Of a DNA stretch of 64,000 nt, positions 20,454-30,431 are shown piece by piece. Both the position numbers and the translations under genes were made by a program. Location: positions 1 through 64,000 of the forward strand of contig NZ_MIEK01000009.1 in the NCBI RefSeq assembly GCF_001742285.1, read 5' to 3'. The DNA comes from Enterococcus rivorum. GTDB lineage: Bacteria > Bacillota > Bacilli > Lactobacillales > Enterococcaceae. The notes under the pieces were generated by a model. It worked only from the letters and a program-made list of their open reading frames with translations. It did no database searches and was not told the origin of the DNA. Positions within the stretch are counted from its first letter, which is position 1; each line of letters opens with the position of its first letter.

Positions 20454-21770
20454 ATGGAACTTTCTAAGAAAATTGAAATTCTTGCTGAGGCTGCAAAGTA
20501 CGATGTCTCTTGTTCAAGTAGTGGGGTCAAAAATAATAGTAGGAAAGGGACCGTAGGCAGTACAGCTGCAGCTGGAATTTGCCATTCATTCACTAGCGAT
20601 GGTAGGTGTGTTTCCCTTTTAAAGTTATTATTTACAAATGCCTGTATTTTTGATTGTCATTATTGTATCAATAGGAAATCAAATAGCATTCCAAGAGCTT
20701 CCTTTACTCCTAAAGAGGTTGCCGATTTAACAATGGGTTTTTATATGAGGAACTATATTGAGGGATTATTTCTAAGCTCAGCAATTATCAAAAATGTTGA
20801 CTATACTTGTGAGTTATTAATTAAAACGTTAAAAATTTTAAGACATGAGAAAGGGTTCAAAGGCTATATTCATGTAAAAGCGATACCAGGAGCGGATGAA
20901 AAATTAATTGAAGAGCTTGGTTTTCTTGCTGATAGAATGAGTGTCAATATCGAACTTCCTTCCAGAGAAAGTTTGCAATTACTTGCGCCTGATAAAGATC
21001 CTTTTGCTTTATATAAACCTATGAAACAAATCACTCAAAAAAAGAAACAGCTTAGTTATCTACCAACTGTACGAAGAGGTCCTTCCTTTGTTCCTGCCGG
21101 ACAATCGACGCAAATGATAGTTGGCGCTTCTCCTGAAAGTGATTATTCTATTGTGAAGATTGCTGAAAATCTTTATCAAAAATATGACTTGAAACGTGTT
21201 TACTATTCTGCCTATATCCCAGTAAATCAAGATTCTTTGTTACCTGCCATTACAAGCGATCCACCATTATTGCGCGAACATCGCCTGTATCAAGCAGATT
21301 GGCTACTGCGATTTTACCGTTTTTCAGCAGATGAAATTCTTAACGAAAAAAAACCAAATTTTAACCTTTATTTAGATCCTAAGGCTAACTGGGCTGTTCA
21401 AAATTATGAGCAATTTCCTGTAGATGTACAAACAGCTCCATATGAGCGACTTCTTCGGATTCCTGGAATTGGACCAAAAAGTGCACAAAATATTGTCAAA
21501 GCTCGAAAGTATTACCAATTGCATTTATCGGATTTAAAAAAACTAGGAGTAGTGATTAAACGAGCACAGTATTTTGTCTGTTGCAACAAGGCAACGATAC
21601 CTGGTTTAGTAAAAGATCCCGAATGGATTATTGCCTCTCTAATTTCATCAAAGCAATACGATACTCTAAAGAAAGCAAACACGCAGTCACATCAAGAGCA
21701 GCTTTCATTATTTGATGTAGAAAAACTTGAGTCTCTCACAAGAAAGGAAAAACCGTATGTCTATTCGTAA
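20454..21770 (+). CDS. Radical SAM putative DNA modification/repair protein (UDG-linked family)
   Basis: A 438-residue radical-SAM protein of the family (TIGR03916 type) found with an extended uracil-DNA glycosylase. The cluster motif C64-X3-C68-X2-C71 (ACIFDCHYCIN) would bind 4Fe-4S and SAM. A helix-hairpin-helix (330-350, LLRIPGIGPKSAQNIV) suggests DNA binding. QLSLF at 416-420 is a canonical sliding-clamp binding pentapeptide. I chose ATG 20454 from the family N-terminus (MELxKKIEILAEAAKYDVSC); ATG 20442 touches AAGGAG. It overlaps the next gene by 14 bp. Promoter boxes imply SOS control. The reaction is unknown. Confidence 0.85.
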   Translation: MELSKKIEILAEAAKYDVSCSSSGVKNNSRKGTVGSTAAAGICHSFTSDGRCVSLLKLLFTNACIFDCHYCINRKSNSIPRASFTPKEVADLTMGFYMRNYIEGLFLSSAIIKNVDYTCELLIKTLKILRHEKGFKGYIHVKAIPGADEKLIEELGFLADRMSVNIELPSRESLQLLAPDKDPFALYKPMKQITQKKKQLSYLPTVRRGPSFVPAGQSTQMIVGASPESDYSIVKIAENLYQKYDLKRVYYSAYIPVNQDSLLPAITSDPPLLREHRLYQADWLLRFYRFSADEILNEKKPNFNLYLDPKANWAVQNYEQFPVDVQTAPYERLLRIPGIGPKSAQNIVKARKYYQLHLSDLKKLGVVIKRAQYFVCCNKATIPGLVKDPEWIIASLISSKQYDTLKKANTQSHQEQLSLFDVEKLESLTRKEKPYVYS

Positions 21771-22512
21771 AATAAGCGCTACTTGGGAATATGATGGTAG
21801 TTTTATTGGTTTTTTAATGATTGTTTACTATGCATTTAAAGAAAAGAATGTTCCTGAAACGATTTTAACACCCGAAACAGCGATTCAATCCTTGTTTCCA
21901 AGTCGTTGGATTGAAACTGACGTAGCTTTGGCAAACAAAATAAACAAACGATTAAAAGCTTGTTTACGCAAAGAAAATTTGCAATTTATTGTCGATGGCT
22001 TCTATTGTTCTTTAAAAAATAAGGAAGTTTTTTTACTGGATGCGATTGAAATTGCTTTGAATACAAATGACTTAGTGGAGAACTACCTCGGACACCCTTC
22101 TATTCTAGCTTTACAAAAATCACTTAAATCGCTATTTAGCGAGGTCCATCTATATACGGGTTTTGTAAGATTTGAATACGTAGGAGAATTTCTTTATAGT
22201 AAAATACAACCAAAGCACTTCTCACTTCCATATTTGTGTCCACATTTTGCTGAACGCTATCCACTGGAAACAATTATGATTTACGATGAAACACATCAAT
22301 TATTAGGTATTATCGAACAAGGGCAGATTTCATTTATTGAAAATATCGAAGAGCCTAATTTTGAAACGCTTGGTCTGGAAAAAGAAATTCAAACCAATTG
22401 GCAAACATTTTTACAAGCTGTAACCATTGATGAAAGAAGAAATGAACGCTGCCAAATGTCACATCTCCCTAAACGTTTCCGTAAAAACATGGTAGATTTC
22501 CAGCAATTTTAG
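21757..22512 (+). CDS. DUF4130-type DNA metabolism protein, partner of the radical-SAM protein
   Basis: A 251-residue protein matching the family (TIGR03915/DUF4130 type) that is encoded next to the radical-SAM UDG-linked protein and in many bacteria is joined to a uracil-DNA glycosylase-like domain. It begins with an Ile-Trp-rich N-terminus and has RFEYVGEFLYSKIQPKHFSLPYLCPHFAERY in its central part, with the HF(A/C)xRY motif typical of the family. ATG 21757 lies 8 nt after AAAGGA, inside the end of the upstream gene, so translation is coupled. No glycosylase domain is present in this window. The biochemical role is unknown. Confidence 0.75.
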   Translation: MSIRKISATWEYDGSFIGFLMIVYYAFKEKNVPETILTPETAIQSLFPSRWIETDVALANKINKRLKACLRKENLQFIVDGFYCSLKNKEVFLLDAIEIALNTNDLVENYLGHPSILALQKSLKSLFSEVHLYTGFVRFEYVGEFLYSKIQPKHFSLPYLCPHFAERYPLETIMIYDETHQLLGIIEQGQISFIENIEEPNFETLGLEKEIQTNWQTFLQAVTIDERRNERCQMSHLPKRFRKNMVDFQQF

Positions 22513-22514
22513 TC

Positions 22515-22547
22515 AAAAAAAAGAGCGACAAAAGAGATCGCTTTTTC
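22515..22547 (+). terminator. Terminator of the radical-SAM operon
   Basis: AAAAAGAGCGA paired with TCGCTTTTT around a short loop, just past the stop codon. Confidence 0.8.
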
Positions 22548-22632
22548 AATGACCGAGCAAGTAAATTAAACCTAAACTACTTGTTTTCCAAAAATCTATT
22601 TAACTTTTTTTGTTGCTCGTATATTTGCCAGT

Positions 22633-23133
22633 TTACTCTACACGTAAGAGAATTTTCTTGACTAAGAGTTTATCAAATGTTTGAATTTTATTGGTTTGTT
22701 CTCCAATAACTTCTGCACTAATATTTCTGCGATCTTCTTTTTTCTTTAGTGAATAGTCTATCTTCCCTGTCTCAGTTATTTCAAGCATCATTGTTAGATA
22801 TGCATAATCTTCTTCAGTATTTTTCTTTGATTGAAAACCTAAAGAACTGAGCTTTTCATCTAAGTTTTTAGCTGATATGATAGAATTCATTGGTATAGTA
22901 TCTTTAATTTTTTGATTGAGTTCATTTATTTCAACTTTTTCTGAAGAATTTTCTGCTTTTTTCGTCTGTTGCAATAAATCCTCGTATTGTTCAACCGTCA
23001 ACATAACACCGGCAATTTCCTCTTTGTCATAAACATAGACCGCTTTATTATTTTTTCTAGCCATATGAAAAATATCCATTGGCGATTTTTTTACATTTGA
23101 AACGGATGAAACATTTTCTTTACCCCTAACCAT
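22633..23133 (-). CDS. Phd/YefM-like protein with C-terminal extension, no toxin partner
   Basis: A 166-residue protein. Residues about 8-56 (VSSVSNVKKSPMDIFHMARK, KAVYVYDKEEIAGVMLTVEQYEDLL) follow the Phd/YefM antitoxin pattern: a DNA-binding strand-helix followed by a 'xAVxxxxxxxxGVMxxxxxYxxL' module. The remaining 110 residues are charged and helical, with no family I recognise. No small toxin gene (Doc, RelE or YoeB type) is adjacent. It could be an orphan regulator or an antitoxin whose partner has been lost. The start ATG is preceded by GGGTTGAA, a weak ribosome binding site. Confidence 0.55.
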   Translation of the reverse strand: MVRGKENVSSVSNVKKSPMDIFHMARKNNKAVYVYDKEEIAGVMLTVEQYEDLLQQTKKAENSSEKVEINELNQKIKDTIPMNSIISAKNLDEKLSSLGFQSKKNTEEDYAYLTMMLEITETGKIDYSLKKKEDRRNISAEVIGEQTNKIQTFDKLLVKKILLRVE

Positions 23134-23304
23134 TTTTTATTCAACCCTTCTTTCTAGGAACGATTATACCATATTCTTGCTTTTGAAATAGCTTGCTGCT
23201 AGTAATTATTTTAATTGTTGTCAATATTGTTCAATTCTTATAGAATTTTTTTATTATAATATAAGAAAGGAATTATTTCGTTTTACAAAAAAGGAGGAGC
23301 TATT

Positions 23305-24249
23305 TTGCATTATTTCAAGGAAACAAAGGGTCATTTAGCAGCTATCATAACTATTTTCATTTGGGGAACAACGTTCATTTCAACGAAAGTTTTATTGAAG
23401 GATTTTGACCCTATTGAAATTTTATTTATTCGTTTCTTGTTAGGATTCTTATTCCTCTATTTGATTTATCCAAAATCTATGGGGAAAACGACGGCAAAAC
23501 AGAACTTGACATTTGCTTTTGCCGGCTTATCCGGTGTTACCTTGTATTTTTACCTAGAAAACATTGCTTTAACCTATTCATCAGCATCGAACATCGGTGT
23601 AATTGTTACCTTGTCACCTTTTTTCACCGCTATTTTGATGTGGATTTTTGCAAAAGAAAAACTTTCTCAACGCTTTTTCTTAGGGTTTCTTCTTTCGTTG
23701 TTAGGCGTTTGCCTCATCAGTTTTAATGGACAGCAACAATTTCAATTTAATCCATTGGGAGACTTTTTAGGTATTCTTGCTGCTTTTTTGTGGTCTTGCT
23801 ATTCTGTTCTAACAAGAAAAGTTAGTTCATTTCCTTTCCATGTTATTCAATCAACCCGTCGAATCTTTTTTTATGGTTTGGCATTTATGATACCTATTCT
23901 ACTTTTCTCTGGATTCAATGTAACTTCAGCAAAGCTTCTTTTACCAATTAATTTCTTTAATTTGCTTTTCTTAGGTTTGGGAGCATCTGCCATTTGTTTT
24001 GTCACCTGGGGATTGGCTATTCGAGACCTCGGAACGGTAAAGACGAGTATGTATATTTATCTCGTACCTGTTATTACGGTTTTAACCTCAGTGTTGATTC
24101 TAAAAGAGTCTTTAACTATCCTTTCTTTTATAGGAATTGTCTTATCTTTATTCGGTCTCGTTTTATCAGATACCTCTTTTTCTAGAAAAACGTTAGCATC
24201 GAAATCAAGAAGCTCTGAAATATCATCTACAAACGCAGATTTAGAATAG
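23305..24249 (+). CDS. EamA/DMT-superfamily transporter
   Basis: A 314-residue protein with ten hydrophobic segments arranged as two EamA repeats (about 8-140 and 150-285). The first has IWGTTFISTKVLL and LLGVCLISF; the second has LYFYLENIAL-like and VPVITVLTSVLILKE elements. The family exports or imports small metabolites such as amino acids; the substrate is unknown. The start is TTG 23305, 6 nt after AAGGAGGAG. The tail is Ser/Lys-rich and cytoplasmic. Confidence 0.85.
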   Translation: MHYFKETKGHLAAIITIFIWGTTFISTKVLLKDFDPIEILFIRFLLGFLFLYLIYPKSMGKTTAKQNLTFAFAGLSGVTLYFYLENIALTYSSASNIGVIVTLSPFFTAILMWIFAKEKLSQRFFLGFLLSLLGVCLISFNGQQQFQFNPLGDFLGILAAFLWSCYSVLTRKVSSFPFHVIQSTRRIFFYGLAFMIPILLFSGFNVTSAKLLLPINFFNLLFLGLGASAICFVTWGLAIRDLGTVKTSMYIYLVPVITVLTSVLILKESLTILSFIGIVLSLFGLVLSDTSFSRKTLASKSRSSEISSTNADLE

Positions 24250-24390
24250 CTTTTCTAGTTAGGAGTGTTTATTATAAATGAGGTTTAGACTAACGTCGTT
24301 TAGGTTGGAGTAATTGAAAAAAATGTAAAGTCTTCGTTTTTTGTGAAATTGCCGAAAAAATTGACTCTTTGCACCATTTACTAAAAGATA

Positions 24391-24431
24391 GAATCCGAGA
24401 GAAAACTAAAGATTCGTTTTCTCTCGGATTC
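24391..24431. terminator. Terminator of the purine operon
   Basis: A perfect 16-bp stem (24391-24406 with 24416-24431) 3 bp past the purD stop. A T-rich tail is present on the minus strand, and T-rich sequence also follows on the plus strand, so it could work for both converging genes. Confidence 0.9.
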
Positions 24432-24433
24432 TT

Positions 24434-25699
24434 CTATTTTATTCCTTTATAGCCAATGTCTTTTCGGTAAAAAGTTCCTACAGTATCTACTTTACTAAGA
24501 ATTTGATAAACTTTTTCTTGTGCTTTTTCCAGTGTTTCGCCTGTCGCTTCAACCAAGTAAACACGACCTCCATTTGATAGCAACTGTCCCTCAACTTCTT
24601 CTACGCCAGCATAATAAATATGATGCCCTTTTACCTGTTCAAAATCAGGAAGCTTAGAACCTTTTTTATAAGCTTCAGGATAGCCTTCAGCAGCAACGAC
24701 GACGCCTAGACTAAAGCCTTCGTTTTTCCAATGAATGATTGGCTGATTGCCTTTTAATAAATCGTCAATTATTTCAGCTAAGTCACTATCTAAACGTTGG
24801 AGAACTACTTGTGTTTCAGGGTCTCCAAATCGCGCATTAAATTCAATCACTTTCGGTCCACTTTCAGTCGCAATTAATCCTGCGTAGAGAATTCCTGTAA
24901 AAGAACGCCCTTCATTTACTAATCCGTAAGCAGCAGGCGTTAAAACTCGCTGAATTGATTCTGAGACTGTCTTTTCAGATATTTGTGGAACAGGACTGTA
25001 AGCGCCCATGCCGCCAGTATTCGGACCTAAATCCTCGTCGTAAACTCGCTTATGGTCTTGAGCAATAACCATTGGATACACTTCTGTTCCACGAACGAAA
25101 GCTAATAAGGAAAACTCCTCACCAACTAAAAATTCTTCAATAACAACTTTAGCCCCACTATCACCAAATTTCTGCTCCTGTAACATTTCTTTTAACGCAT
25201 TTATAGCTTCGGCTTCTGTTTCAGCCACTACTACGCCTTTACCAGCGGCTAGTCCATCAGCTTTGATAACAATTGGTGCACCTTGAGCGATTACATATTT
25301 TCGGGCCTGTTCAAAATCAGAAAATGTTTGATGCTTTGCTGTCGGAATTTGATACGTTGTCATAAGATCTTTGGCAAAATCTTTTGAACCTTCTATTAAT
25401 GCAGCTGATTGCAGTGGGCCAAAAATTAATAACCCTGCGTTTTGAAAATCATCAACAATACCATTCAACAATGGTATTTCAGGTCCAACAAAAGTCCAGT
25501 CAAGCTGCATTTTTTGGGCGAACTCAATTAACGCTTCATGATCGGTTTCTTCTATGTCTACTAATTGAATGCCATCTCTTTTCATACCTGCGTTTCCTTT
25601 AGCACAATAAACAGCAGATACTTTAGGGCTCTCTACAAATTTTTGTGCAATAGCATGCTCTCTGCCGCCACTCCCAATGACTAAAATCTTCAATCCCAT
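24434..25699 (-). CDS. purD: Phosphoribosylamine-glycine ligase
   Basis: ATP-grasp ligase that joins phosphoribosylamine and glycine (step 2 of purine synthesis). It has 421 residues, normal for PurD. The N-terminus is LKILVIGSGGREHAIAQK, the ATP-grasp loop is IVIKADGLAAGKGVVV, and the signature RFGDPETQ is near residue 290. It is the last gene of the operon, 27 bp after purH. Confidence 0.97.
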   Translation of the reverse strand: MGLKILVIGSGGREHAIAQKFVESPKVSAVYCAKGNAGMKRDGIQLVDIEETDHEALIEFAQKMQLDWTFVGPEIPLLNGIVDDFQNAGLLIFGPLQSAALIEGSKDFAKDLMTTYQIPTAKHQTFSDFEQARKYVIAQGAPIVIKADGLAAGKGVVVAETEAEAINALKEMLQEQKFGDSGAKVVIEEFLVGEEFSLLAFVRGTEVYPMVIAQDHKRVYDEDLGPNTGGMGAYSPVPQISEKTVSESIQRVLTPAAYGLVNEGRSFTGILYAGLIATESGPKVIEFNARFGDPETQVVLQRLDSDLAEIIDDLLKGNQPIIHWKNEGFSLGVVVAAEGYPEAYKKGSKLPDFEQVKGHHIYYAGVEEVEGQLLSNGGRVYLVEATGETLEKAQEKVYQILSKVDTVGTFYRKDIGYKGIK

Positions 25700-25726
25700 A
25701 AGTTTACATCCACCTCGTTTAGTTTA

Positions 25727-27268
25727 TCAATGTCTAAAATGTCGAACCTCTGTAAAGAGCATTGCAATATCATATTTATCTGCCATTTCTATAGATTCCT
25801 GATCTTTTATGCTCCCTCCCGGCTGAATAATTGCTCTAATTCCATGTTTGGCCGCATACTCTACACTGTCACTCATTGGAAAATAAGCATCACTGGCTAG
25901 TACTGTTTCTTGAATGCGATATCCTGCCTGCTGAATCGCCAGTGCTACTGAGCCTACTCGATTCATCTGCCCTGCCCCGATGCCCAATGTCTGATATTGA
26001 TTAGCAACAACGATCGCATTACTTTTAACATGCTTTACAGCTTTCCATGCAAAAGTTAGCGCCGTTAATTCTTCTGGGGTTGGTTTTCTTTTCGTGACTA
26101 TTGTCCAATTGTCGCTTTTTTCAGAAATCAAATCTTGATTCTGTATCAATAAACCTCCTAAAACGGTTGTTTTTTCTGGTTCATTTGCTTTATTTTTCTG
26201 ACTAAAGGGTAACGTCATTACACGTAAATTCTTTTTCCTAGTCAATAATTCTAACGCTTCTTTTGTAAAGTCTGGTGCAATAATTATCTCTAAAAAGAGT
26301 TCATGCATTTTTTTAGCTGTTTTTAGATCAACTTCTCTATTTAAAACAATAATTCCACCAAAAATTGAAACTGGATCTGCTTCATAAGCATTTTGATACG
26401 CTTCAAATATAGTTTCTCCAATCCCAATGCCACAAGGATTCATATGTTTTACCGCTACAACAGCGGGCTCATCAAATTCTCTAGAAATTCGAATGGCTGC
26501 ATCTGCATCTCTAATGTTGTTATAAGACAATTCTTTCCCGTGTAATTGCTTGGCATTAGCAATTGAAAACGCTACTGGTATGGCATCTTGGTAAAACACA
26601 GCCTTTTGATGACTATTTTCGCCATAGCGCAAATTTTGTTTCAAATCGTAAGTTAGGGTTAAGGTCTCCGGTTCTTCCTCTTGAACAATTTCGGTCAGGT
26701 ACTTTGCAATCAGTGCATCGTACGCAGCTGTATGGCGAAAAACTTTTGCCGCTAGTTTTTTTCTAGTTGCTAATGTTGTACTTTGCTGTTTAGAAAGTTC
26801 TTTTATTACTACTTGATAATCTTGTGGATCAACAACAACTGTGACTGATTGAAAATTTTTTGCTGCACTTCGCAACATACTAGGACCACCTATATCAATA
26901 TTTTCAATGGCCTCTTCTTCCGTAACTTCTGTTTTCTGTATGGTTTCTTTGAAAGGATAGAGGTTGACACAAACAAAATCAATCGGTGTAATGTCATGTT
27001 CACTCATCGCTTCCAAATGTGTATCCAAATCTCTACGACCTAGTAAACCTCCATGAATCTTCGGATGTAATGTTTTTACTCTGCCATCCATCATCTCAGG
27101 AAACCCTGTAATTTCTTCAATTGAAAGCGTAGGGACTCCTTCTGCTTCTAATATTCCTTTAGTGCCTCCAGTTGAAATAATTTCAATCTCATGTGCAATT
27201 AATGCTTTTGCAAAGTCAGCTACTCCGGTTTTATCGGAAACACTGATTAGTGCTCGTCTCTTTGCCAT
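25727..27268 (-). CDS. purH: AICAR formyltransferase / IMP cyclohydrolase
   Basis: Bifunctional enzyme catalysing the last two steps to IMP. It has 513 residues. An N-terminal cyclohydrolase domain (about 1-200; [13 protein letters not shown]) is followed by the AICAR transformylase domain ([18 protein letters not shown] with the catalytic Lys-His pair, [10 protein letters not shown]). The start lies inside the end of purN (38-bp overlap), with AAGGAG 10 nt upstream of the ATG. Confidence 0.97.
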   Translation of the reverse strand: MAKRRALISVSDKTGVADFAKALIAHEIEIISTGGTKGILEAEGVPTLSIEEITGFPEMMDGRVKTLHPKIHGGLLGRRDLDTHLEAMSEHDITPIDFVCVNLYPFKETIQKTEVTEEEAIENIDIGGPSMLRSAAKNFQSVTVVVDPQDYQVVIKELSKQQSTTLATRKKLAAKVFRHTAAYDALIAKYLTEIVQEEEPETLTLTYDLKQNLRYGENSHQKAVFYQDAIPVAFSIANAKQLHGKELSYNNIRDADAAIRISREFDEPAVVAVKHMNPCGIGIGETIFEAYQNAYEADPVSIFGGIIVLNREVDLKTAKKMHELFLEIIIAPDFTKEALELLTRKKNLRVMTLPFSQKNKANEPEKTTVLGGLLIQNQDLISEKSDNWTIVTKRKPTPEELTALTFAWKAVKHVKSNAIVVANQYQTLGIGAGQMNRVGSVALAIQQAGYRIQETVLASDAYFPMSDSVEYAAKHGIRAIIQPGGSIKDQESIEMADKYDIAMLFTEVRHFRH

Positions 27269-27848
27269 CTAACAACCACTCCTTGTTCTTACTTATTATT
27301 TTGTCTAATACTTCTGGATAAAGGCGATGCTCTATTTGATGAATTTTCGCTTCCACCATTTCTAAAGTGTCGTTATCGTTAATCGGAACTTTTTCCTGTT
27401 TAATTATCGGCCCCGTATCAACCCCGTCATCTACGTAGTGAATTGTCACTCCAGTTTCTTTTACTCTAGCTTCAAAAGCCTCTTTAATTCCATAACGTCC
27501 AGGAAATTGTGGCAATAATGAGGGATGAATATTGATCATTCGATTTTTGAAAGTTTCTAACAATGTCGAGCCAACAATTCTCATGTAGCCAGCTAGAACA
27601 ATCAGTTGAATGTTATTTTCAGTCAAATGCTTCAATATTTCCTTCTCATATGCCGTCTTTGAGCAAAATTCTTTCGGAGAAAATACAATAATTGGAATGT
27701 TCAATTTCCTTGCCCTTTCCACTACGAAAGCACTAGAATTATCACAAAAAACAAACCCTATTTCACTAGCCAGTTGCCCGTCGTTTATAGCTTCAGCAAT
27801 CGATTGAAAGTTACTTCCATTGCCAGATGCAAATATCGCAATTTTCAT
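27231..27848 (-). CDS. purN: Phosphoribosylglycinamide formyltransferase
   Basis: Transfers a formyl group from 10-formyl-THF to GAR (step 3). It has 205 residues. The N-terminus is [14 protein letters not shown]. The active site has LAGYMRIVG, the catalytic N-H-D set in [13 protein letters not shown], and [14 protein letters not shown]. The first bases follow the purM stop by 2 bp. The C-terminus runs about 15 residues past the usual end and overlaps purH. Confidence 0.96.
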   Translation of the reverse strand: MKIAIFASGNGSNFQSIAEAINDGQLASEIGFVFCDNSSAFVVERARKLNIPIIVFSPKEFCSKTAYEKEILKHLTENNIQLIVLAGYMRIVGSTLLETFKNRMINIHPSLLPQFPGRYGIKEAFEARVKETGVTIHYVDDGVDTGPIIKQEKVPINDNDTLEMVEAKIHQIEHRLYPEVLDKIISKNKEWLLDGKETSTNQCFR

Positions 27849-27850
27849 CT

Positions 27851-28891
27851 TTAGGCCTCACAAAATTCAAGGGCTTGATTCGTTCTTTCAACGACTTTAC
27901 CAATAACATAGCTTGGTTCGTTCATTTCTTTAAGTCTTGTTTGAACTTCCGTTATCTTTTCTGGTGAAACTGCTAGAACCATACCAATTCCCATGTTAAA
28001 GATTTCATACATCTCCATTGAATCAAGAGTACCATACTTTTCTAACGTAGCAAATATAGGCAGAACTGGCCAAGAGCCTTTCTTGACTGATGCTGCCAAT
28101 GATTCTGGTAACATTCGAGGGATATTTTCGACAAATCCTCCGCCAGTAATATGAGCGATGCCATGAATCAGATTATTTTTGATCAGTGGTAATAATTGTT
28201 GAACATAAATTTTGGTCGGCGTTAATAGTTCGTTTTTTAGTGTTTTTCCGTTCAAATCAGGTGAGCTCTCCTCCATTGAGAATGAATCCGATCCAAAAAA
28301 TATTTTTCGAACAAGTGAGTAGCCGTTGGAGTGAATACCACTGGAAGGCAAACCTAAAAGAATATCGCCATTCTCTATTTCTTCTCCTGTAATCAGTTGG
28401 CTTTTTTCAGCGATTCCTACCGCAAAACCAGCTAGATCATACTCGTTTTCAGCATACATCCCAGGCATTTCTGCTGTTTCTCCACCAATTAAGGCTGCTC
28501 CTGCTTGAATACAGCCTTCAGCAACACCTGCAACTACTTTCTCTAGTCTATCAGGAATATTTTTCCCAGTAGCGATATAATCAAGAAAATACAATGGTTC
28601 AGCTCCTTGAGCAACAATATCATTTACGCACATTGCTACACAGTCGATACCAATCGTCTCATGTTGATCCGCTTCAATCGCAATCATCAGTTTTGTGCCC
28701 ACACCATCTGTTCCAGAGACTAAAACGGGTTCTTTAACTGCTAACATACTTAAATCAAAACAACCACCAAATCCTCCCAAAGCGCTTATCACACCTAAAC
28801 GTTCGGTTCTCTTGACATGCTTTTTTATTCGTTCAACCACTTCATAACCTGCTTCTACATCTACACCCGCTTGTGAATAAGCATTTCCCAT
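27851..28891 (-). CDS. purM: Phosphoribosylformylglycinamidine cyclo-ligase (AIR synthetase)
   Basis: Closes FGAM to AIR with ATP (step 5). It has 346 residues. It begins [15 protein letters not shown] and contains [12 protein letters not shown], the ATP-binding glycine motif of the PurM/PurL family, then [12 protein letters not shown] chose ATG 28891, 9 nt after AGGAGG; the ATG at 28900 directly abuts that site. Confidence 0.97.
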   Translation of the reverse strand: MGNAYSQAGVDVEAGYEVVERIKKHVKRTERLGVISALGGFGGCFDLSMLAVKEPVLVSGTDGVGTKLMIAIEADQHETIGIDCVAMCVNDIVAQGAEPLYFLDYIATGKNIPDRLEKVVAGVAEGCIQAGAALIGGETAEMPGMYAENEYDLAGFAVGIAEKSQLITGEEIENGDILLGLPSSGIHSNGYSLVRKIFFGSDSFSMEESSPDLNGKTLKNELLTPTKIYVQQLLPLIKNNLIHGIAHITGGGFVENIPRMLPESLAASVKKGSWPVLPIFATLEKYGTLDSMEMYEIFNMGIGMVLAVSPEKITEVQTRLKEMNEPSYVIGKVVERTNQALEFCEA

Positions 28892-28985
28892 GTGTTTCAT
28901 CCTCCTGATAGTATTCTGTGGTTCCTGCTGATTTTCATTCGTTTTACCATTAATCTAGTTTCAAATACTAAAATTTTTTAATCGT

Positions 28986-30431
28986 TTAATGGCTATTCTT
29001 CTGACTTGTTTCTTTCAGTGATGATAAATAGAAGGCTTCATAATCATATAGTGGTGTTGGGTAATCTCCGTTATAGTAGGCCATGCATAAACCTGTATAG
29101 GGAGCATCATAGTTTAATCCGATTGCATCTATTAATCCTTGTTCACTTAAGAAATTTAACGAATCAGCCGTGATTAACTCTTGGATTTCACCAACAGAAT
29201 GGTTCGCTGCAATTAATTCTTTTCTTGTTTGAATATCAATACCATAAAAACATGGATATTTGATTGGCGGAGAGGCAATTCGAACGTGAACTTCTTTCGC
29301 TCCAGCTTCTTTTAACAACTGAACAATTCTTCGACTCGTAGTTCCTCTAACGATGGAATCGTCCACCATAATGACTTTTTTTCCTTCAACTACGCCGCGA
29401 ACAGCCGAGAGCTTCATACGAACACCTTGTTCTCTAAGTTCTTGTGTTGGTTGAATAAACGTTCGTGCAATATATTGACTCTTTACCAACCCCATTTCAT
29501 AAGGAATTCCACTTGCTTCAGCATACCCACTAGCTGCCGAAAGAGAAGAATTAGGAACGCCCACAACCATATCTGCCTCAACAGGTGCTTCTTTTGCTAA
29601 AAGTTTTCCCATATTTTTACGAGCCGTGTGGACATTCACTCCTGCAATATTAGAATCTGGTCTTGCAAAATAAACATATTCCATGGAACAAATCGCATAG
29701 TGTGTTTCTTCGGTAAAATGATCAATTTCATACCCATTATCGTTAATTACAATGACTTCTCCTGGTTCGACATCCCGAATATACGTAGCACCAATCACTT
29801 CAAGGGCACACGTTTCACTAGCGATTACGTAAGCACCATTTTTCATCTGCCCGATTGCTAAAGGTCGAAAAGCATTGGCATCTAGACTAGCAATCATTGC
29901 TGTCTCAGTCATAATAAGATATGCAAAACCACCTTTAACTTGATTTAAACTTTCTTTTAGCTGTTCTATAAAGGTTGCTTTTTTACTTCTTCTAATGAGG
30001 TGCATCAATATTTCTGTATCAGAAGTTGAATGAAAAATAGCCCCGTCTTCTTCCAATTCTTTTCTCAAACTTCTCGCATTAGTCAAGTTGCCATTATGAG
30101 CCAAGCCAAAGGAACCGTCGTAAAAATTAAACAGAAAAGGTTGGATATTATCAACACTCCCATTGCCTGCTGTAGCATAACGAACGTGCCCAATTGCTGC
30201 TTGACCTTGTAAAGATTTTAGCGACCGTTCATCATTGAATACTTCTGATAAAAGACCTAATCCTCGATAACCTGTTAGGTTTCCTTTATTGTTGGCAACA
30301 ATTCCAGCGCCCTCTTGTCCTCGATGCTGCAAACTATGCAACCCAAAATAAGTCACTTGCGCTGCATCTGGATGACCCCATACACCAAATACACCACACT
30401 CTTCATTTAAGCTTTTTACTTCATAAGACAT
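28986..30431 (-). CDS. purF: Amidophosphoribosyltransferase
   Basis: Makes phosphoribosylamine from PRPP and glutamine, the committed step of purine synthesis. It has 481 residues. An 11-residue propeptide ends before C12 (NEECGVFG), as in the B. subtilis iron-sulfur enzyme. The glutaminase domain is followed by a PRPP site ([14 protein letters not shown]). ATG 30431 was chosen because GGGAGG lies upstream. It overlaps the purL end by 16 bp. Cysteines in the C-terminal half are compatible with a 4Fe-4S cluster. Confidence 0.97.
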   Translation of the reverse strand: MSYEVKSLNEECGVFGVWGHPDAAQVTYFGLHSLQHRGQEGAGIVANNKGNLTGYRGLGLLSEVFNDERSLKSLQGQAAIGHVRYATAGNGSVDNIQPFLFNFYDGSFGLAHNGNLTNARSLRKELEEDGAIFHSTSDTEILMHLIRRSKKATFIEQLKESLNQVKGGFAYLIMTETAMIASLDANAFRPLAIGQMKNGAYVIASETCALEVIGATYIRDVEPGEVIVINDNGYEIDHFTEETHYAICSMEYVYFARPDSNIAGVNVHTARKNMGKLLAKEAPVEADMVVGVPNSSLSAASGYAEASGIPYEMGLVKSQYIARTFIQPTQELREQGVRMKLSAVRGVVEGKKVIMVDDSIVRGTTSRRIVQLLKEAGAKEVHVRIASPPIKYPCFYGIDIQTRKELIAANHSVGEIQELITADSLNFLSEQGLIDAIGLNYDAPYTGLCMAYYNGDYPTPLYDYEAFYLSSLKETSQKNSH

